Assembly: GCF_014596915.1 (NCBI RefSeq)
Contig: NZ_JACVWU010000027.1
Location: forward strand, 48,471 to 112,470
Origin: Streptomyces sp. TRM68416
Lineage (GTDB): Bacteria > Actinomycetota > Actinomycetes > Streptomycetales > Streptomycetaceae
Direction: 5' to 3'
Length of the DNA stretch: 64,000 nt
This document shows, piece after piece, positions 9,276 to 18,116 of this stretch; position 1 is the first letter of the stretch, and each line of letters opens with the position of its first letter. Made by a program: the position numbers and the translations under genes. The notes under the pieces are model-generated. The model searched no databases, had not been told where the DNA came from, and saw only the letters and a program-made list of their open reading frames with translations.

Positions 9276-10634
9276 ATGAGCAAGGCCGGAACCACCGTGG
9301 CGCGAGCGGACGCACCCGCTCCCGCCGTACGCCTCCCCCGGCGCCGTGGCATCGAACTGGCCCTCATCGTCGTGGCCGTCCTGCTCTCCGTGTACGGCTA
9401 CTGCGCTGTCGGCCTCGCCCGCACCGGCACGGTCCCGCCCGGCGCCGCCGGTTACGGCGCCGGGCTCGGTGTGCTCGCCCTCGTCGCCCATCTGGCCGTA
9501 CGCCTCCGGGCGCCCTGCGCGGACCCGCTGCTGCTGCCGATCGGCGTGCTGCTCAACGGGCTCGGCCTGGTCCTGATCTACCGGCTGGACCTGGAGACGC
9601 CGGGCGACCGGGCGGCGCCCGCCCAACTCGTGTGGTCCACGCTGGGGGTGGCGTTCTTCATCGTGACCGTGGTGCTGCTGCGCGACCACCGGGTGCTCCA
9701 GCGGTACGCGTACGTCTGCGTGGTCGCCGCCCTCGCGCTGCTGGTGCTGCCGATCCTGTTCCCCGCCGTGAACGGCGCCCGCATCTGGATCCGGATCGCC
9801 GGATTCTCCATCCAGCCGGGCGAGTTCGCGAAGGTGCTACTGGCGGTGTTCTTCGCCGCGTACCTGGCCGCCAACCGCAACGCGCTCGCCTACGCGGGCC
9901 GGCGCGTGTGGCGGCTCCAGCTGCCCACCGGACGGGTGCTCGGCCCGATCGTCGCCATCTGGCTGCTGAGCGTCGGCGTCCTCGTCCTGGAACGCGATCT
10001 CGGCACCTCGCTGCTCTTCTTCGGCCTGTTCGTGGTCCTGTTGTACGTCGCCACCGGGCGAACCGGCTGGATCGCGGTCGGCCTGCTGCTGGCCGCGGTC
10101 GGCGCGGTCGCGGTGGGCCAGTTGGAGCCGCATGTGCACAGCAGGGTCGAGGACTGGCTGCATCCGCTCGCCTCCATCGAGGCGGGACGGGGGCCCAACC
10201 AGCTCTCGCAGTCGCTGTTCGCCTTCGCCTCCGGCGGGATGCTCGGCACCGGCCTGGGCCTCGGGCACTCGATCCTCATCGGCTTCGCGGCCAAGTCGGA
10301 CTTCATCCTGGCCACGGCGGGCGAGGAGCTGGGCCTGGCCGGACTGTCCGCGATCTTCCTGCTGTACGGGCTGCTGGTGGAACGCGGCTACCGGGCCGGC
10401 CTCGCGCTGCGCGACCCCTTCGGACGGCTCCTCGCGGTGGGCCTGGCCTCCATCGTGGCCCTCCAGGTGTTCGTGATCGCGGGCGGGGTGACCGGGCTGA
10501 TCCCGCTGACCGGCATGGCGATGCCGTTCCTCGCGCAAGGCGGCTCGTCGGTCGTCACCAACTGGGCGATCGTGGCCCTGCTGATGCGGGTGAGCGACTC
10601 GGCGCGGCGGCCGGACGCGGAGGGCGCCCCGTGA
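9276..10634 (+). CDS. FtsW/RodA/SpoVE (SEDS) peptidoglycan polymerase
   Basis: 452 residues with about ten hydrophobic segments. Typical SEDS stretches are visible: GARIWIRIAGFSIQPGEFAKV, ERDLGTSLLFFG, GGMLGTGLG and AKSDFILATAGEELG. SEDS proteins polymerise lipid II and need a class B penicillin-binding protein as partner; that gene follows with a GTGA overlap. This pair lies outside any division cluster visible here, so it may serve sporulation or apical growth rather than be the main FtsW. Confidence 0.93.
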   Translation: MSKAGTTVARADAPAPAVRLPRRRGIELALIVVAVLLSVYGYCAVGLARTGTVPPGAAGYGAGLGVLALVAHLAVRLRAPCADPLLLPIGVLLNGLGLVLIYRLDLETPGDRAAPAQLVWSTLGVAFFIVTVVLLRDHRVLQRYAYVCVVAALALLVLPILFPAVNGARIWIRIAGFSIQPGEFAKVLLAVFFAAYLAANRNALAYAGRRVWRLQLPTGRVLGPIVAIWLLSVGVLVLERDLGTSLLFFGLFVVLLYVATGRTGWIAVGLLLAAVGAVAVGQLEPHVHSRVEDWLHPLASIEAGRGPNQLSQSLFAFASGGMLGTGLGLGHSILIGFAAKSDFILATAGEELGLAGLSAIFLLYGLLVERGYRAGLALRDPFGRLLAVGLASIVALQVFVIAGGVTGLIPLTGMAMPFLAQGGSSVVTNWAIVALLMRVSDSARRPDAEGAP

Positions 10635-12100
10635 CCCGGCACATCCGTCTCGCGGCGCTCCTCTGCGCACTGATGCTGGCCGCGCTGCTGGTCAACGCGA
10701 CCCGCCTGCAGGTCTTCGAGGCCTCCGCCTACGACGAGAACCCGGCCAACCGCCGCCCGGCCATCGCCCGTTACGGCCAGCCGCGCGGCGACATCCTGGT
10801 CGGCGGGGAGCCGATCACCGGCTCCAAGGACACCGGCGAGCAGCTCCGCTACGAACGGACGTACAAGGAAGGCCCGTTGTACGCGCCGGTCACCGGCTTC
10901 GCCTCGCAGGTGTACGGGACGACGCTGCTGGAGCACACCGAGGACGGCGTGCTGTCGGGTGCGGACCCGATGCTGTCGCCGTTCCCGCTGTGGAACGAGT
11001 TCACCCGGGCGCGGAACCCGGGCGGCGACGTCGTGACGACCCTGCACCGGGGCGCACAGGAGGCGGCGTACGAGGGCCTGGGCGGGCGCAAGGGCGCGGT
11101 GGCCGCGATCGAGCCGTCGACCGGGCGGATCCTGGCCCTGGTGTCGACGCCGTCGTACAACCCGGAGGCGCTGTCGGGGAACGGGCCGACGGTTTCGCGG
11201 TCCTGGATCGGGCTGAACGAGGACCCGGACAAGCCGATGCTCAACCGGGCGGTGCGGCAGACGTATCCGCCGGGGTCGACCTTCAAGGTGGTGACCGCGG
11301 CGGCGGCGCTGGACGCGGGGGTCGTCGTCGACGTCGACAAGCCGACGGACTCACCGGACCCGTATCTGCTGCCCGGCACCTCGACGAGCCTGATCAACGA
11401 GGCGCGGGGCTGCGCGGACGCCTCGATGCGGGCCGCGTTCACATGGTCGTGCAACACGGTGTTCGCGAAGCTGGGGGTGGCGGTGGGCGTGCCCCAACTG
11501 GCGGCGACCGCGCGGGCGTTCGGGTTCAACGACGCCGGGGTGCGGATCCCGTTCTCGGTCGCGCCGAGCACCTTCGACACCACGGTGGACAAGGCGCAGC
11601 TCGCGCTGTCGGCGATCGGGCAGTACAACACGCGGGCGACGCCCCTGCAGATGGCGATGGTCGCGGCGGCCGTCGCCAACGGCGGCCAGGTGCGTGAGCC
11701 GTACCTGGTGGAGCGGACCACCCGGCGCGGCGGCGCGACACTGGCGACGGCCGGGTCCCGGCCGGTACGGCGGGCGATGCACCCGGCGACCGCCGTGCGA
11801 CTGCGGGAGTTGATGACGGACGTGGTGCGCGACGGCACCGGAACCAAGGCGGCGATCCCGGGCGCCGTCGTCGGCGGCAAGACCGGCACCGCCCAGCACG
11901 GCATCGGCAACTCGGGGACTCCGTACGCCTGGTTCGTGTCGTGGGCGCAGGGCGAGCGGCACGTGGAGCCGAAGGTGGCGGTCGCGGTGGTGGTGGAGGA
12001 CGCGGAGGCGGACCGCGGGGAGATCAGCGGCGGCGGGGACGCGGCGCCGATCGCGCGGGCGGTGATGGAGGCGGTGCTGAAGTCGTCGGTCGGGCGGTAA
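10631..12100 (+). CDS. class B penicillin-binding protein (transpeptidase)
   Basis: 489 residues. One N-terminal membrane anchor (about 7-22) is followed by a non-penicillin-binding region and a transpeptidase domain. Catalytic motifs are STFK with Ser at 216, SCN at 273-275, and KTG at 417-419 (GGKTGTAQ). It crosslinks peptidoglycan made by the upstream SEDS protein; the start overlaps the SEDS stop, arguing for coupled translation and a stable enzyme pair. No PASTA domain is present. Confidence 0.93.
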   Translation: MTRHIRLAALLCALMLAALLVNATRLQVFEASAYDENPANRRPAIARYGQPRGDILVGGEPITGSKDTGEQLRYERTYKEGPLYAPVTGFASQVYGTTLLEHTEDGVLSGADPMLSPFPLWNEFTRARNPGGDVVTTLHRGAQEAAYEGLGGRKGAVAAIEPSTGRILALVSTPSYNPEALSGNGPTVSRSWIGLNEDPDKPMLNRAVRQTYPPGSTFKVVTAAAALDAGVVVDVDKPTDSPDPYLLPGTSTSLINEARGCADASMRAAFTWSCNTVFAKLGVAVGVPQLAATARAFGFNDAGVRIPFSVAPSTFDTTVDKAQLALSAIGQYNTRATPLQMAMVAAAVANGGQVREPYLVERTTRRGGATLATAGSRPVRRAMHPATAVRLRELMTDVVRDGTGTKAAIPGAVVGGKTGTAQHGIGNSGTPYAWFVSWAQGERHVEPKVAVAVVVEDAEADRGEISGGGDAAPIARAVMEAVLKSSVGR

Positions 12101-12114
12101 GGGGGGTGGTCAAG

Positions 12115-14070
12115 TCATCCGCCTACGGTCGCCGTTGACGACGTCGGCTGCTGGAGGAGGGCGGCGGGCAGGGCGACGTAGGCGGTGACGCCCGTGCCCT
12201 GGGTGGGGCGGAGTTCGGCGTGGGCGCCGAGGCGGGCGGCGAGGGCGCCGACGACGTGGTGGCCGAGGAAGCGGGTGGGGGCGGTCAGGAGGGTGTCGCC
12301 ACGGCCGGACAGGACGGCGTTGGCCGCGGCCATGCGTTCGGGGGTCATCCCGAAGCCGCGGTCCACGACGGCGAGGCAGTACTCGGCGCCGTCGCGCCAG
12401 CCGTGGATCTCCACGGGCTGCGTGGGCGGGCTGAACATCAGGGCGTTCTCCACCAGTTCGGCGAGGAGGTGGGAGAGTTCGGCGACGCAGTGGCCGCGTA
12501 CGCCGCACTGCTCGACCCCGGCCGCGACGACCCGCTGGTACTGCTCGACCTCCGCGACGGCCGACCGGACGACGTCGGTGACGGCGATCGTGCCCTTCCA
12601 GGAGCGTGCCGGGGACTCCTCGCCGGCGAGCACCAGCAGGGACTCGGCGTTGCGGCGCATACGGGTGGCGAGGTGGTCGAGTTCGAAGAGCTCGGCGAGG
12701 GCGTCGGGGTCGAGTTCCTGGCTCTCCAGGGTGGTGATCAGGCCGAGCTGGCGGTTGAGCAGGGTCTGGTTGCGGCGGCCGAGGCTGGCCAGGGACTCGG
12801 TGCTGTTGCGGCGCAGGACGGCCTGTTCGGCGGCGAGGCCCACGGCGGTGTTCTCGACGTTGCGCAGGGCGGCGGCCAGGCGGGTGATCTCCCGTGCACC
12901 GCCGGTGAGTTCGGGCGGTGCGGGGGCGGCCGGGGGCGGGGTGTCGGGGTCGGCGTGCTGGGTGCGGCGCACGGCGTCCGGCAGACGGGTGCCGGCGACC
13001 GCGTCGGCCTCGTCGGCGAGGGCGCCCAGCGGGCGGGTGATGGAGCGGGCCGAGAAGACGGCGAGCGCGGTGGCGACGGCGAGGATCAGCGCGCCGAGCG
13101 CGAGGAAGCCGAGGAGTTCGCGGGTGGCGGCGGCCCCGGTCCGCGTGGCGCGGTCGCGCACCTCGTCGCCGACCTGTTTCTGCACGTCGTGCAGGTCGTC
13201 GACGAGTGCCGTCATGTCGGTCCACCAGCGTGCGGGGGCCACGGACAGGGCGGAGCCGTCGGCGCCGCGCTCGGCCTGCTTCTCGTAGCCGGAGACCCGG
13301 CGGGCGGCGGCGCTCGCGAAGGCCGCGTCGAGCGCGGACTCCTGCTCCGGCGAGGCGAGTTGGCGGAACTGGGTGAGGGCGGCGACGCGGGTGGCGCGCA
13401 CCTCGGTGAAGGCGAGGTACTCGCCGGAGCGGAACCGGCCGGCGGCGAACACGCCGTTGAGGGAGCCGCGTTCGAGCGCGACGGCCTCGGTGGCGCGGGC
13501 CAGGGCCTGGAGCGCCTGGACGCCCTGCGCGGTGCGGCGGTCGCCGCCGGGGGCGCCCGCGGACTCGGCGTCGATCAGGGCGGTGACGGCCTTGGTGTAG
13601 GCGTTGAGGGTGTCGGTGCGGGCGGCGGTGCCGGCGTCGACGGAGGCGCGGACGGTGGTGAGGGCGGCGAGGGGGCGACGGGCGGCGTCGAGGGCGTCGG
13701 CGGCGGCGTCCGGCAGTGCGCCGCCGTCGTCGGCGAGCGCCGCCCGCAGCTTCTCGCGGGCCCGGTCGGTACGGCCGCGCTGCTCGCGCAGCTCGTCGCG
13801 GTACGCGGTGGCGCCGCCCAACAGGCCGCTGGTGAGGCCCCGTTCGCGCTGCACCTCGCGGACCAGGCCCTGGACGCGGAGCAGCACCCCGACGTGGGTC
13901 TCGGTCGCGCGGGCCGCGGAGTAGTCGGTGACCCGGTCGGCGGCGCCGATGCCGATCAGGGTCAGCAGCAGGCAGGTCGGGACGGCCAGGACGATGGCCA
14001 TACGGCCGCGAATGGTGTTCCAGCCGGGAAGAGCGGCCGGGCGGAGGGTCGTCAGTACATTCCCCGTCAT
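12115..14070 (-). CDS. NIT-domain sensor histidine kinase (CvnA-like, orphan)
   Basis: 651 residues: a membrane segment near 28-47, a long helical nitrate/nitrite-type (NIT) sensor region (LVREVQRERGLTSGLLGG; ALERGSLNGVFAAG), a second membrane segment near 320-345, HAMP, and a kinase core with LDHLATRMRRNAESLLVLAG and an HATPase region (HLLAELVENALMFSPP). This architecture is that of CvnA kinases, but no roadblock, DUF742 or GTPase genes follow; the complete conservon lies 7 kb away. It is convergent with the PBP gene, 14 bp apart. Confidence 0.85.
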   Translation of the reverse strand: MTGNVLTTLRPAALPGWNTIRGRMAIVLAVPTCLLLTLIGIGAADRVTDYSAARATETHVGVLLRVQGLVREVQRERGLTSGLLGGATAYRDELREQRGRTDRAREKLRAALADDGGALPDAAADALDAARRPLAALTTVRASVDAGTAARTDTLNAYTKAVTALIDAESAGAPGGDRRTAQGVQALQALARATEAVALERGSLNGVFAAGRFRSGEYLAFTEVRATRVAALTQFRQLASPEQESALDAAFASAAARRVSGYEKQAERGADGSALSVAPARWWTDMTALVDDLHDVQKQVGDEVRDRATRTGAAATRELLGFLALGALILAVATALAVFSARSITRPLGALADEADAVAGTRLPDAVRRTQHADPDTPPPAAPAPPELTGGAREITRLAAALRNVENTAVGLAAEQAVLRRNSTESLASLGRRNQTLLNRQLGLITTLESQELDPDALAELFELDHLATRMRRNAESLLVLAGEESPARSWKGTIAVTDVVRSAVAEVEQYQRVVAAGVEQCGVRGHCVAELSHLLAELVENALMFSPPTQPVEIHGWRDGAEYCLAVVDRGFGMTPERMAAANAVLSGRGDTLLTAPTRFLGHHVVGALAARLGAHAELRPTQGTGVTAYVALPAALLQQPTSSTATVGG

Positions 14071-14237
14071 GCCCCGCGAGGCTACGGGCGGGGCGGTCAG
14101 GGCACGGTTTCTGAGCCGTAAGACGCCGGTACACAGGAACTCACCCGTGGGCGGGGCGAGTTGTGAAGGACGGACAGGTGACCACGTAATGAGACGGGGG
14201 CTGCGGAGGCGGGAATTACCGACCTAACGTTCGGTCC

Positions 14238-14747
14238 ATGACTGAGCCGACCGTCTCCTTCGAACTCGCCCAGGTCAACATCGCCCGCCTCAAGGCCCCG
14301 CTGGACTCACCGCAATTGAAGGACTTCGTCGACGCCCTGGACCCCGTGAACGCCGATGCCGACGAAGCGGAGGGATTCGTCTGGCGGCTCCAGAGCGAGG
14401 TGGGCGACGCGACGGACATCGCCGTCTTCGGGGACGAGTGGCTGATCATCAACATGTCGGTGTGGCGGGACCCGAACGCCCTGACCGCGTTCATGTACCA
14501 GGGGCGGCACCGGGAGATGCTCGCCCGCCGCCGGGACTGGTTCGAGCGCGTGCAGGAGGCGATGGTGGCCCTGTGGTGGGTCCCGGCGGGCCACCGCCCG
14601 ACGGTCGCCGAGGCGGAGGCGCGCCTGCTGCACCTGCGCGCGCACGGACCGACGCCGTACGCCTTCACCCTGCGCACGTCGTTCCCGGCGCAGGGGGCGG
14701 AGCCGGTTCCGCTGGAGGTTCCGGAGGGGCTCGGCTGCTCGGCCTAG
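14238..14747 (+). CDS. DUF3291 domain-containing protein
   Basis: 169 residues, from FELAQVNIARLKAPLDSP through FVWRLQSEVGDATDI and an LWWVPAGHRPTVAEAEARL segment. It resembles DUF3291 proteins, which have a ferredoxin-like dimeric alpha/beta barrel fold related to monooxygenase-type domains. The reaction is unknown. It overlaps the 3' end of the ADP-ribosylglycohydrolase gene by 4 bp (tail to tail). Confidence 0.78.
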   Translation: MTEPTVSFELAQVNIARLKAPLDSPQLKDFVDALDPVNADADEAEGFVWRLQSEVGDATDIAVFGDEWLIINMSVWRDPNALTAFMYQGRHREMLARRRDWFERVQEAMVALWWVPAGHRPTVAEAEARLLHLRAHGPTPYAFTLRTSFPAQGAEPVPLEVPEGLGCSA

Positions 14748-15631
14748 CCTCCGGATCCGGGCAGCGCCTCTCTGCGTCGCAGCCAGGTCGCCGGTACGCC
14801 GTCGACGCCCGTGCGGGCGGCCACGATGCCGCCCGTGATGGCGCAGGTGGTGTCGACGTCGCCGAAGCCCTCGGCGGTGGTCCACAGGGCGGAGAGCAGG
14901 TCGTCGGGGTGCCGGGCGGCGGACCAGACGGCGAAGGGGACGGTGTCGTCGGCGCGGATGCGCTGACCGTTGCCGAGGAGGTCGGAGGCCTTCCACGGTT
15001 CGGTGGCGAAGGCGAGGCCGGCGGCGCGGCCGAGGCCGTCCCGTACGGCGCTGTCGGGCGTCAGCGCGGCCACCGCGCCGAGGTCGAGCTCTCCTCGTAC
15101 GGAGAGGGCGGCGGCCACGGCCACGGCGACCGCGCCCGCGATGCCCTCCGGGTGGGCGTGGGTGACCTCGGCGGACCGGGTCGCCTGCTCGACCACGCGC
15201 GACAGGTCGGCGTGGAACCACGCGCCCAGGGGGGCCACCCGCATCGCGGCGCCGTTGCCCAGGCTGCCCTCGCCGCCGAAGAGGTCACGGGCGAACTCGG
15301 GCCAGCGGTCCGGCTCCTGGAGCAGGCGGGGCAGGAGCTGGTGCATGCCGTGGCCGTAGCCGCGGGCCGGGTCGGCGTCGTAGCCGAGTGCGAAGGCCAG
15401 GGCGAGTTCCCGCTGCCGTATCTCCCCGTGCTCGTCCAGCACCCTCAGCACACCGAGCGCCATCGCCGTGTCGTCGGTCCAGTGCCAGTCCGGCTCCTCG
15501 GGCACACGGCGGGCGCGGACCTCGTCGTAGGCCTGCCGGGGGTCGCGGAAGAGGGGGAACCAGCGCTCGCCGAACGCGTCCCCGAGGGCGAGGCCTTCGA
15601 GGCTGCGGCGGGCTGCCGTGTCTGCGGTCAT
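14744..15631 (-). CDS. ADP-ribosylglycohydrolase family protein
   Basis: 295 residues with the DraG/ARH signatures: WTDDTAM (51-57), GNGAAMRVAPLG (from about 125), a TH..HP segment, and DVDTTCAITGGIVAA near the C-terminus, where the Asp residues bind two Mg ions. Such enzymes remove ADP-ribose from proteins or nucleic acids. No ADP-ribosyltransferase or toxin gene is nearby, so the target is unknown. It is divergent from the diiron oxygenase gene. Confidence 0.88.
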   Translation of the reverse strand: MTADTAARRSLEGLALGDAFGERWFPLFRDPRQAYDEVRARRVPEEPDWHWTDDTAMALGVLRVLDEHGEIRQRELALAFALGYDADPARGYGHGMHQLLPRLLQEPDRWPEFARDLFGGEGSLGNGAAMRVAPLGAWFHADLSRVVEQATRSAEVTHAHPEGIAGAVAVAVAAALSVRGELDLGAVAALTPDSAVRDGLGRAAGLAFATEPWKASDLLGNGQRIRADDTVPFAVWSAARHPDDLLSALWTTAEGFGDVDTTCAITGGIVAARTGVDGVPATWLRRREALPGSGG

Positions 15632-15763
15632 GCGTGCGTCCTCATATCGATCGTCTCCCGGACCTCGGCCACCCGGTCATGTTCCTCGGCCGTGACGCGT
15701 TCCGCATCCGGTTTCCCTTGAGGGGCTTGGTGGACGCCGAGTCAACAAGTCCTGCGCGAGGGA

Positions 15764-15792
15764 TTGACGGGCTTGCTGACAAGCAGTCTCAT
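15764..15792 (+). promoter_or_regulatory. promoter and operator-like palindrome before the diiron oxygenase
   Basis: TTGACG (15764-15769) could be a -35 element, with a weak -10 around 15787-15795. Between them lies a perfect inverted repeat GCTTG-CTGA-CAAGC (15771-15784), placed where a TetR-type repressor could block RNA polymerase. The TetR gene at 16999 is the obvious candidate. Confidence 0.4.
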
Positions 15793-15837
15793 AAGACGAA
15801 CGGAGGATGTGACCCCGGGTATCCAGTTGGGAGAACC

Positions 15838-16776
15838 ATGACGACCCTCACGGAAGCCGACGCGCTCGAAGGGCTGCGTGACGCGCTCGGCCTGCTCAAG
15901 GATCGGGAGCAGGTGGCCGAACGGCTGCTCGACTCCTCCGCGAAGCACTCCTTCGACCCCGACAAGGAACTGGACTGGGACGCCCCCTTCGAGGACGGCA
16001 AGTGGTTCTGGCCGCCGGAGCTGGTCTCGCTCTACGACACGCCGATCTGGAAGCGGATGAGCGAGGAGCAGCGGATCCTGCTGTCGCAGCACGAGGCGGC
16101 GGCGCTGGCCTCGCTGGGCATCTGGTTCGAGCTGATCCTGATGCAGTTGCTCGTCCGGCACATCTACGACAAGGCGGCGACGAGTGCGCATGTGCGGTAC
16201 GCGCTCACCGAGATCGAGGACGAGTGCCGGCACTCGAAGATGTTCGCGCGGCTGATCTCGCGCGGGGAGACGCCGTGGTACCCGGTGAGCCGGGCGCACC
16301 AGAACCTCGGGCGGCTGTTCAAGACGATCTCCACGACGCCGGGTTCCTTCACGGCGACGCTGCTCGGGGAGGAGGTCCTCGACTGGATGCAGCGGCTGAC
16401 CTTCCCGGACGAGCGGGTGCAGCCGCTGGTGCGGGGCGTGACGCGGATCCACGTCGTCGAGGAGGCACGTCATGTGCGGTACGCCCGGGAGGAGCTGCGG
16501 CGGCAGATGCTGACGGCGCCGAAGTGGTCGCAGGAGTTCACGCGGGTCACCTCCGGTGAGTTCGCGCGGGTCTTCTCCGTGGCGTTCGTGAATCCCGAGG
16601 TCTACACGAACCTCGGGCTCGACAAGCGGGAGGCGGTCGCGCAGGTGCGGGCGAGCGGGCACCGGCGGGAGGTCATGCAGACGGGCGCGAAGCGGCTGAC
16701 GGACTTCCTGGACGACATCGGGGTGCTGCGGGGGGTTGGTCGGCGGCTGTGGCGGTCGTCTGGGCTGCTGGCGTAG
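15838..16776 (+). CDS. AurF-like diiron oxygenase
   Basis: 312 residues. Iron-binding motifs are visible in two helices: EIEDECRH with E129 and H132, and HVVEEARHVRYAREEL with E208/E209 and H212, plus ATLLGEEVLDWM. This matches the p-aminobenzoate N-oxygenase (AurF) family of non-haem diiron enzymes; the substrate here is unknown. The ATG follows GGGAGAACC. It may be controlled by the downstream TetR regulator, separated from it by a dispersed palindromic repeat. Confidence 0.82.
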   Translation: MTTLTEADALEGLRDALGLLKDREQVAERLLDSSAKHSFDPDKELDWDAPFEDGKWFWPPELVSLYDTPIWKRMSEEQRILLSQHEAAALASLGIWFELILMQLLVRHIYDKAATSAHVRYALTEIEDECRHSKMFARLISRGETPWYPVSRAHQNLGRLFKTISTTPGSFTATLLGEEVLDWMQRLTFPDERVQPLVRGVTRIHVVEEARHVRYAREELRRQMLTAPKWSQEFTRVTSGEFARVFSVAFVNPEVYTNLGLDKREAVAQVRASGHRREVMQTGAKRLTDFLDDIGVLRGVGRRLWRSSGLLA

Positions 16777-16882
16777 GCGGAGCTGGCGGGGGGGGTGGGT
16801 CGCGCGGCCCGGCGCTCACGGGTTGCCGCCTGCGCCCACCCGTGCCGCCCCAGCGGCACGACTGCCCGCAGGCCGAGCGGCG

Positions 16883-16924
16883 TGGTGGGGCAGCGCCCCG
16901 AAGGGGCGCGGGGAACTGCGCGAT
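16883..16924 (-). repeat. dispersed palindromic repeat, copy 2
   Basis: GCAGCGCCCCGAAGGGGCGC followed by GGGGAACTGCGCGATCAGCC is the reverse-orientation copy of the element at 8733-8772. The GCGCCCC-GAA-GGGGCGC hairpin makes it a plausible terminator between the oxygenase and TetR genes. Confidence 0.7.
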
Positions 16925-16998
16925 CAGCCACCGCCCGCCCCCGCCGACCGGCGACCGCCGCTACGCAGGGCCGTCACGGGCCGATTACGCTGCGGGGC

Positions 16999-17652
16999 AT
17001 GACCCCCTCGGCCGCCACCCCCGCCTACCGCCGCCTGAGTGTCGAAGAGCGGCGCAGCCAGTTGCTGGCCGCCGCGCTGGGACTGTTCGCGCACCGGGCG
17101 CCGGAGGAGGTCTCCCTCGACGACGTGGCGGAGGCGGCCGGGGTCTCGCGGCCCCTGGTCTACCGGTACTTCCCCGGCGGCAAACAGCAGCTGTACGAGG
17201 CCGCGCTGCGCTCCGCCGCCGAGGAGCTGGAGCAGTGCTTCGACGAGCCCCGCGAGGGGCCGCTCCTGCCCCGCCTCGCCCGCGCCCTGGACCGCTACCT
17301 CACCTTCGTCGACGAGCACGACGCCGGATTCAGCGCGCTGCTGCAGGGCGGCAGCGTCGTGGAGACGTCCCGGACGACCGCCATCGTGGACGGCGTGCGC
17401 CGGGCCGCCGCCGAGCACATCCTCGGCCACCTGGGGGTGGCCTCCCCGGGCCTGCGGCTGCGGATGAGCGTCCGGGTGTGGATCACGGCCGTGGAGGCGG
17501 CCTCGCTGATCTGGCTGGACGAGGGCAAGCAGCCGCCCGTGGACGAGCTGCGCGACTGGCTCGTGGACCAGTTCGCCGCCCTGCTCTCGGTGACCGCCGC
17601 CCGCGACCCGCAGACCGCCGCGCTGGTCCGGGCGCTCGCCGAGGATGGCTGA
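16999..17652 (+). CDS. TetR/AcrR family transcriptional regulator
   Basis: 217 residues. The helix-turn-helix is VSLDDVAEAAGVSRPLVYRYFPGG (about 36-60), preceded by RRSQLLAAALGLFA. The C-terminal ligand domain is helical and unremarkable. I placed the start at the ATG at 16999; longer open frames upstream run through the dispersed repeat and are unlikely. The likely target is the oxygenase promoter palindrome at 15771-15784, and possibly its own gene. Confidence 0.88.
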   Translation: MTPSAATPAYRRLSVEERRSQLLAAALGLFAHRAPEEVSLDDVAEAAGVSRPLVYRYFPGGKQQLYEAALRSAAEELEQCFDEPREGPLLPRLARALDRYLTFVDEHDAGFSALLQGGSVVETSRTTAIVDGVRRAAAEHILGHLGVASPGLRLRMSVRVWITAVEAASLIWLDEGKQPPVDELRDWLVDQFAALLSVTAARDPQTAALVRALAEDG

Positions 17653-18013
17653 CACTGGTGCCGTGAAGAGCGAAGACACCCCTTTCGAGGGCGGGCCCCT
17701 GGACGGGCGCGTCCTGCCCGTGCTGCTGGGGATGACCGGGCACCCGCCCAAGACGTACCGCATTCCCGTCCCGGCCCCCGACGGCGGACCGCCCACCGTG
17801 CTCGTCTACCGGCGTGAGCCCCGCGTCGAGGGCCGACGCGTCGGCCTCACCCAGCGCTGGAAGTACGTCCACTCCCCCGAGGGCCTGCCGGACCGCCGCC
17901 TCAGATGGCCCTGGTCGAAACCCGACACCCCACCCGGCACCGCCCCCGACACCGCCCCCGGCGACAAGCCCGACGCCACGCCCGGAAGCAAGCCGGACGA
18001 CCCCAACAGGTGA
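17645..18013 (+). CDS. conserved hypothetical protein
   Basis: 122 residues, overlapping the TetR stop by 8 bp. It contains EDTPFEGGPLDGRVLPVLLGMTG in its first third and a C-terminal tail rich in Pro, Asp and Thr with repeated PGTAPDTAPGDKP-like units, probably disordered. I do not recognise a functional domain. A GTG at 17663 is an alternative start. Confidence 0.6.
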   Translation: MADTGAVKSEDTPFEGGPLDGRVLPVLLGMTGHPPKTYRIPVPAPDGGPPTVLVYRREPRVEGRRVGLTQRWKYVHSPEGLPDRRLRWPWSKPDTPPGTAPDTAPGDKPDATPGSKPDDPNR

Positions 18014-18116
18014 CCCCATTGCGCCGAACCGCGCACACCCGGCGCGCGAAGCGCGAGCCGTCGTTTGATGCTCGCGGTGCGGGACAGAGCGGCTGTCCCG
18101 CACCGGAGGTGATGAC

